Below are positions 4,701 through 5,877 of a stretch of 5,877 bases of DNA, piece after piece. Under the pieces are notes generated by a model that saw nothing but the letters and a program-made list of their open reading frames with translations, was not told the DNA's origin and did not search any database. Origin of the DNA: Candidatus Woesearchaeota archaeon (GTDB taxonomy: Archaea; Nanobdellota; Nanobdellia; Woesearchaeales; JACRKL01); the NCBI GenBank assembly GCA_016219795.1, contig JACRKK010000096.1:1-5877 (forward strand), read 5' to 3'. Both the position numbers and the translations under genes were made by a program. Each line of letters begins with the position of its first letter. The first letter of the stretch is position 1.

Positions 4701-5877
4701 AGATTCTGCTGTACCACCATAAACATCCCGGCAGCGGACGTTCCAGGCATAAGCACCGTTGGCAACCCGCCGATAAGAGATAAGGGTGGGAGACCCGCTC
4801 TGGATGGGGCCTGAGGAGGGTACTGCTGCAGTGAGCACACCGTCGATGACAAGCGTGCATTGATCTATTGCGTGCTGACTGGTGGCTGTGAAATTGAAGA
4901 GGAGGTTGGAAGTCGTGCTGACATAACCATTAGCAGGAGCATTAAGGGAAACATCCGGCGCCTGGCTGTTGACCATAAAGATGTTGAGAGGAGGGACAAT
5001 GCCCTGATGCTGCCCGACATCCTTGCAGTTGACGGTCCAGTTGTGCCTGCCATTAACCAAGGTCTTGGTAACAATGGTGTGTTGTGTTTTGGAGTTGATA
5101 ACAGAACCAAGCTGCTCTGAAACATTATCAATAATCAGTTGACAGGAGCCAAGCCCGTCAGGATCGTAAGCAGTAAAGGTGAAGTTAACAAGGGGATTGG
5201 CAAATGATGAGCCAGAAGCAGGAGAGATGGGGGCAACGAGGGGTCCGGTTTCGTTGACCGTGAACATCCGCGTCGCTGTGGTGACTATTTTAGCAGGGAT
5301 ATCTGTGGATTCGCAGGTGACATTCCAGAAGTAAGGGTAGCCATTTACGAGACTGTATTTGGTGAACTCAATTCGCTGGCCTGAAAGAACCGTTCGCGGG
5401 TTGATGACGGTTCCGTTGAGCATAAGAGAGCAGTTGCTGACTGTCGGGTCATCCACTATATACTTGAAGGTAACATCTGAGGTACCTTCAATCCTGGCAT
5501 TCGCCTCTGGCTCAAGAAGGTCAGCGTACGGACCTTGGTAATCTACAGTGAATGGAGCAATAAGTGATTGTTGGGCGTAGGCAGTTCCGTTTCTGCAGGT
5601 GACGCTCCAGGAATGTGGGCCGTTGGTGAGGGACAGGAAAAAGGAGTTGTTGGTGCCGTCAACATAAGGTGCGATGTGGGTCTGGTTAAGTGTGCCGTCA
5701 ATATACACCAAGCATTCTGTTAATAGCGGGTCAAGGATCCTGTATTTGAAGGGAATATTCTTCTTGCGAACAACGTCACCGCTTTTGGGTGTTTCAAGAG
5801 AAGGTCCGCTAAAGGCGGTGGTGAGGTTGAAGATAGGCGAGACAACGCTGTTGGCTGATGGTGCTGCTACATCCGTG
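1731..5877 (-). CDS. Giant multidomain surface protein with Ig-like repeats, Cys-rich repeats, TSP3-like segment, TM helix and long cytoplasmic tail (5' end outside window)
   Basis: The frame is open to the window edge, so the N-terminus is missing; 1381 codons are visible (numbering from the first full codon at 5876). Order: four Ig-like repeats (about 24-402); further beta-sandwich domains (403-817); an FN3-like domain (818-926); three eight-cysteine repeats (930-1079); a TSP3-like calcium segment (1080-1128); a Gly/Asp/Pro linker; a transmembrane helix (about 1158-1180); and a Lys/Ser/Pro-rich tail (1184-1381). By hand count there are 32 N-x-S/T sequons, all before the helix, and no cysteine after it. 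This fits a glycosylated, disulfide-bonded ectodomain anchored by its C-terminus. Likely role: adhesion, cell-cell contact or envelope architecture. It has no PGF-type sorting signal, and the tail is unusually long. The stop overlaps the pilin-like gene by four bases. The architecture is clear; the ligand is unknown. Confidence 0.85.
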   Translation of the reverse strand, partial: TDVAAPSANSVVSPIFNLTTAFSGPSLETPKSGDVVRKKNIPFKYRILDPLLTECLVYIDGTLNQTHIAPYVDGTNNSFFLSLTNGPHSWSVTCRNGTAYAQQSLIAPFTVDYQGPYADLLEPEANARIEGTSDVTFKYIVDDPTVSNCSLMLNGTVINPRTVLSGQRIEFTKYSLVNGYPYFWNVTCESTDIPAKIVTTATRMFTVNETGPLVAPISPASGSSFANPLVNFTFTAYDPDGLGSCQLIIDNVSEQLGSVINSKTQHTIVTKTLVNGRHNWTVNCKDVGQHQGIVPPLNIFMVNSQAPDVSLNAPANGYVSTTSNLLFNFTATSQHAIDQCTLVIDGVLTAAVPSSGPIQSGSPTLISYRRVANGAYAWNVRCRDVYGGTAESSSPRTITVSRPVPTVSIQAQTGSSTVNITLNFSAPVTLDSVIINDIRNQTYIDITDRMIAGQLTNTSYKTSVTFDTDGEKEITVIAEEILTSIQSDELPATVNVTNTFSLDVFPMHIFLRKPLNGKTTVPVFNLTLETDEVANNCRWATEQHSGDFTSDGTGNFHSYTNFNLTQQTLFESGSATLSVNCTETAKNQRHNATFTLETDTLPPVVQSFTITPSVFNTGEQVQSPVTLSAQATEAVVCRYAVNTTNATLMTTYLGTRIDPARASSYSTNPRQVFNTLLPLIPPGISSTMGTYIIGITCQDMAGNSQVGGTSSTTYTINLLQDGEIFIHSPAQAGNYNVTTIYFNISTLPQATGCQLADNSQFTGTNVRTMTNRGGGFFDDTLTLVPGRYTRYMQCAFVINGNQRNVGKDVTFQIDQTPPSNTAINDSSEYRGIDSDYTYETSRLRVRFFAEDNESGIEGYYYSLWQETPSDLVKNWTFTSDEDPWVAGLNLTDGRTYYFKAYAKNGAGMVGVNVTQSDGITVNTSLRPVGCGNGIKDLGETDVDCGGPCTSCSLNKNCKEDDDCTSDYCSSANKCEKPTCNDRVKNQDETDKDCGGDTCDACTGSMSCKVDSDCKLKHCDIVTRTCKESTCSNGVQELGEGGIDCGGVCPLKCEIDDSCQDDVDCTSTYCKAGYCKPKDDKDADGMPDSWEMQYGLNPLDASDAALDPDQDGYTNLQEYKYGTDPNTLDIGSGDGNETGGGGDTETPPPDQTDSSGGGFWTIVLFVLIVALLGAGGYVAYTHFFKKSKDFDLFNPRIPPSMPPMSSPLPPGMPPLGSSPSSGQSSRGKGPSGRASALQHSFSAPPSGLPGTSPHDLFSKAMGEQEKSREKAFTPFGAYGNKVPESPRGSGAVQKGAATQITPIAAKKKDTILSSSSDTWAPLEEFIPSSKKGVDVFDELDDITAKSQGSNRQLLNDLESIATKSTGKSGKAGSKASKPKKKP
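1737..1746 (-). other. A10 homopolymer just before the ATGA stop/start overlap
   Basis: On the minus strand the large gene ends CC-A10-CCATGA: codons CCA AAA AAA AAA CCA TGA. The pilin-like gene begins at the ATG in the same six bases, in the -1 frame. A ribosome or polymerase slipping on the A-run could bypass the TGA and continue into the pilin-like frame. The tract also gives the downstream start an unstructured, A-rich leader in place of a Shine-Dalgarno site. Confidence 0.5.
1788..1877 (-). repeat. Duplicated short acidic helical motif in the cytoplasmic tail
   Basis: VFDELDDITAKS (residues 1334-1345) and LLNDLESIATKS (1352-1363) align without gaps: hydrophobic pair, acidic or amide residues, Leu, acidic, Ile, two small residues, Lys, Ser. 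They lie 18 residues apart near the end of an otherwise Ser/Gly/Lys/Pro-rich, probably disordered tail. Both could form short amphipathic helices that dock a cytoplasmic partner. The duplication is seen; the function is inferred. Confidence 0.45.
2337..2405 (-). other. C-terminal transmembrane helix of the surface protein
   Basis: Residues about 1158-1180 read as a continuous hydrophobic helix (WTIVLFVLIVALLGAGGYVA in the core). It is flanked outside by a Gly/Ser/Asp/Pro linker and inside by KKSK. Outside-to-inside orientation is supported by the positive-inside rule and by all sequons and cysteines lying on the N-terminal side. Confidence 0.85.
2493..2639 (-). other. TSP3-like calcium-binding segment of the surface protein
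   Basis: Residues 1080-1128 hold two acidic loops, DKDADGMPDSWE and DPDQDGYTNLQEY, separated by a short stretch with YGLNPLDASD and followed by YGTDPNTLD. This is the bacterial/archaeal thrombospondin type 3-like arrangement, in which D-x-D-x-D-G loops bind Ca2+. It stands directly before the flexible linker and transmembrane helix, a usual place for a rigid calcium-stiffened stalk. Confidence 0.75.
2640..3089 (-). repeat. Three tandem eight-cysteine repeats (ETDxDCGG type) in the surface protein
   Basis: Units start at C930, C979 and C1030 and are 49-51 residues long. Each has eight cysteines. Pattern: C.(N/D)....(N/L)..E(T/G)..DCGG, then two Cys, then C.....DC....C....C. The first unit reads CGNGIKDLGETDVDCGG; the third changes ETD to EGG but keeps IDCGG. 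All 24 cysteines sit in matching positions, so each unit is probably a small self-contained disulfide knot. Similar ETDVDCGG repeats are known to me from surface proteins of Myxococcales and other bacteria as well as uncultured archaea. No sequon lies within them. Confidence 0.7.
3099..4670 (-). other. Further beta-sandwich domains and an FN3-like domain in the surface protein
   Basis: Residues about 403-504 form a cysteine-free, sequon-rich domain. Residues 505-603, 604-718 and 719-817 each hold one Cys pair (537/581, 637/697, 753/794), continuing the one-pair-per-domain rule with looser spacing. DxxPP-type junctions (DTLPP, DQTPP) mark two borders. Residues 818-926 have the FN3-like pattern with IEGYYYSLW, a Trp strand, and LTDGRTYYFKAYAKNGAG, which is common at the membrane-proximal side of archaeal and bacterial surface proteins. 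Domain borders are estimated by eye. Confidence 0.55.
4671..5807 (-). repeat. Four tandem Ig-like repeats of about 95 residues in the surface protein
   Basis: Units span residues about 24-114, 115-210, 211-305 and 306-402. Each begins with GP or AP, has a L..P or P....G segment, a strand such as FKY or FTF, then a first Cys in CxLxxxG and a second Cys in NGxxxWxVxC. Cys pairs are 55/94, 149/188, 245/284 and 340/382, with spacings 39, 39, 39 and 42. The pair probably forms the intradomain disulfide, with the Trp of the W.V.C motif in the core. Identity between units is limited to this skeleton, so the duplications are old. Confidence 0.75.

Noticed and set aside
4860..5131. Opposed open frames of about 86-88 codons within the Ig-like region
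   Set aside because: The coding frame shows the conserved C...W.V.C skeleton here; the alternatives have no domain, ribosome site or promoter.
5709..5711. TTG codon as a possible start of the giant surface protein
   Set aside because: The frame remains open through 5876 without a stop, and the upstream 55 codons continue the first Ig-like unit (first Cys at residue 55, GP start at 24). The TTG is an internal Leu codon and the true start is outside the window.

Overview
The window looks archaeal, most like a DPANN lineage (Woesearchaeota/Nanoarchaeota-like), though the taxon is inference. The support is: two exact TTTATATA TATA boxes at archaeal spacing from their genes, AGGTGA/AGGAG Shine-Dalgarno sites, a very large membrane-anchored surface protein rich in N-glycosylation sequons and Ig-like domains, and a short type IV pilin-like protein coupled to it. 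No RNA gene, CRISPR array or transposase is visible.

Layout. (1) Positions 1-54, minus strand: only the first 18 codons of a gene, reading as a signal peptide, with its own Shine-Dalgarno site and TATA box. (2) 55-202: a divergent promoter region with a second TATA box on the plus strand and a 27-bp near-palindrome that touches it. (3) 203-1100, plus strand: a two-gene toxin-antitoxin-type module, a UPF0175/ribbon-helix-helix protein followed one base later by a DUF3368-type PIN-domain nuclease. The 3' end of the PIN gene carries a GC-rich palindromic insert of about 70 bp that stays in frame. (4) 1101-1248: a convergent gap with T-tracts and two mutually antisense small ORFs, both weak. (5) 1249-5877, minus strand: a surface-protein operon. 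The upstream gene is open to the window edge, so its start lies outside; 1381 codons are visible. It encodes Ig-like repeats, an FN3-like domain, three eight-cysteine repeats, a TSP3-like calcium-binding segment, one transmembrane helix and a cytoplasmic tail of about 198 residues. Its stop codon overlaps the start of the pilin-like gene (ATGA).

How the genes work together. The antitoxin and PIN genes form one transcription unit that is probably autoregulated through the palindrome at the promoter. The surface protein and pilin-like protein are translationally coupled and both membrane-inserted, so they may act together at the cell envelope. The toxin-antitoxin region is clearly more AT-rich than the surface operon (20/60 GC in 541-600 against 33/60 in 4621-4680 by hand count), which fits separate origins.

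The most unusual items are the in-frame palindromic insert in the PIN gene, the long cytoplasmic tail with a duplicated acidic motif on the surface protein, and an A10 tract immediately before the ATGA overlap, where slippage could fuse the two surface genes. I do not see a clearly new multi-gene system.
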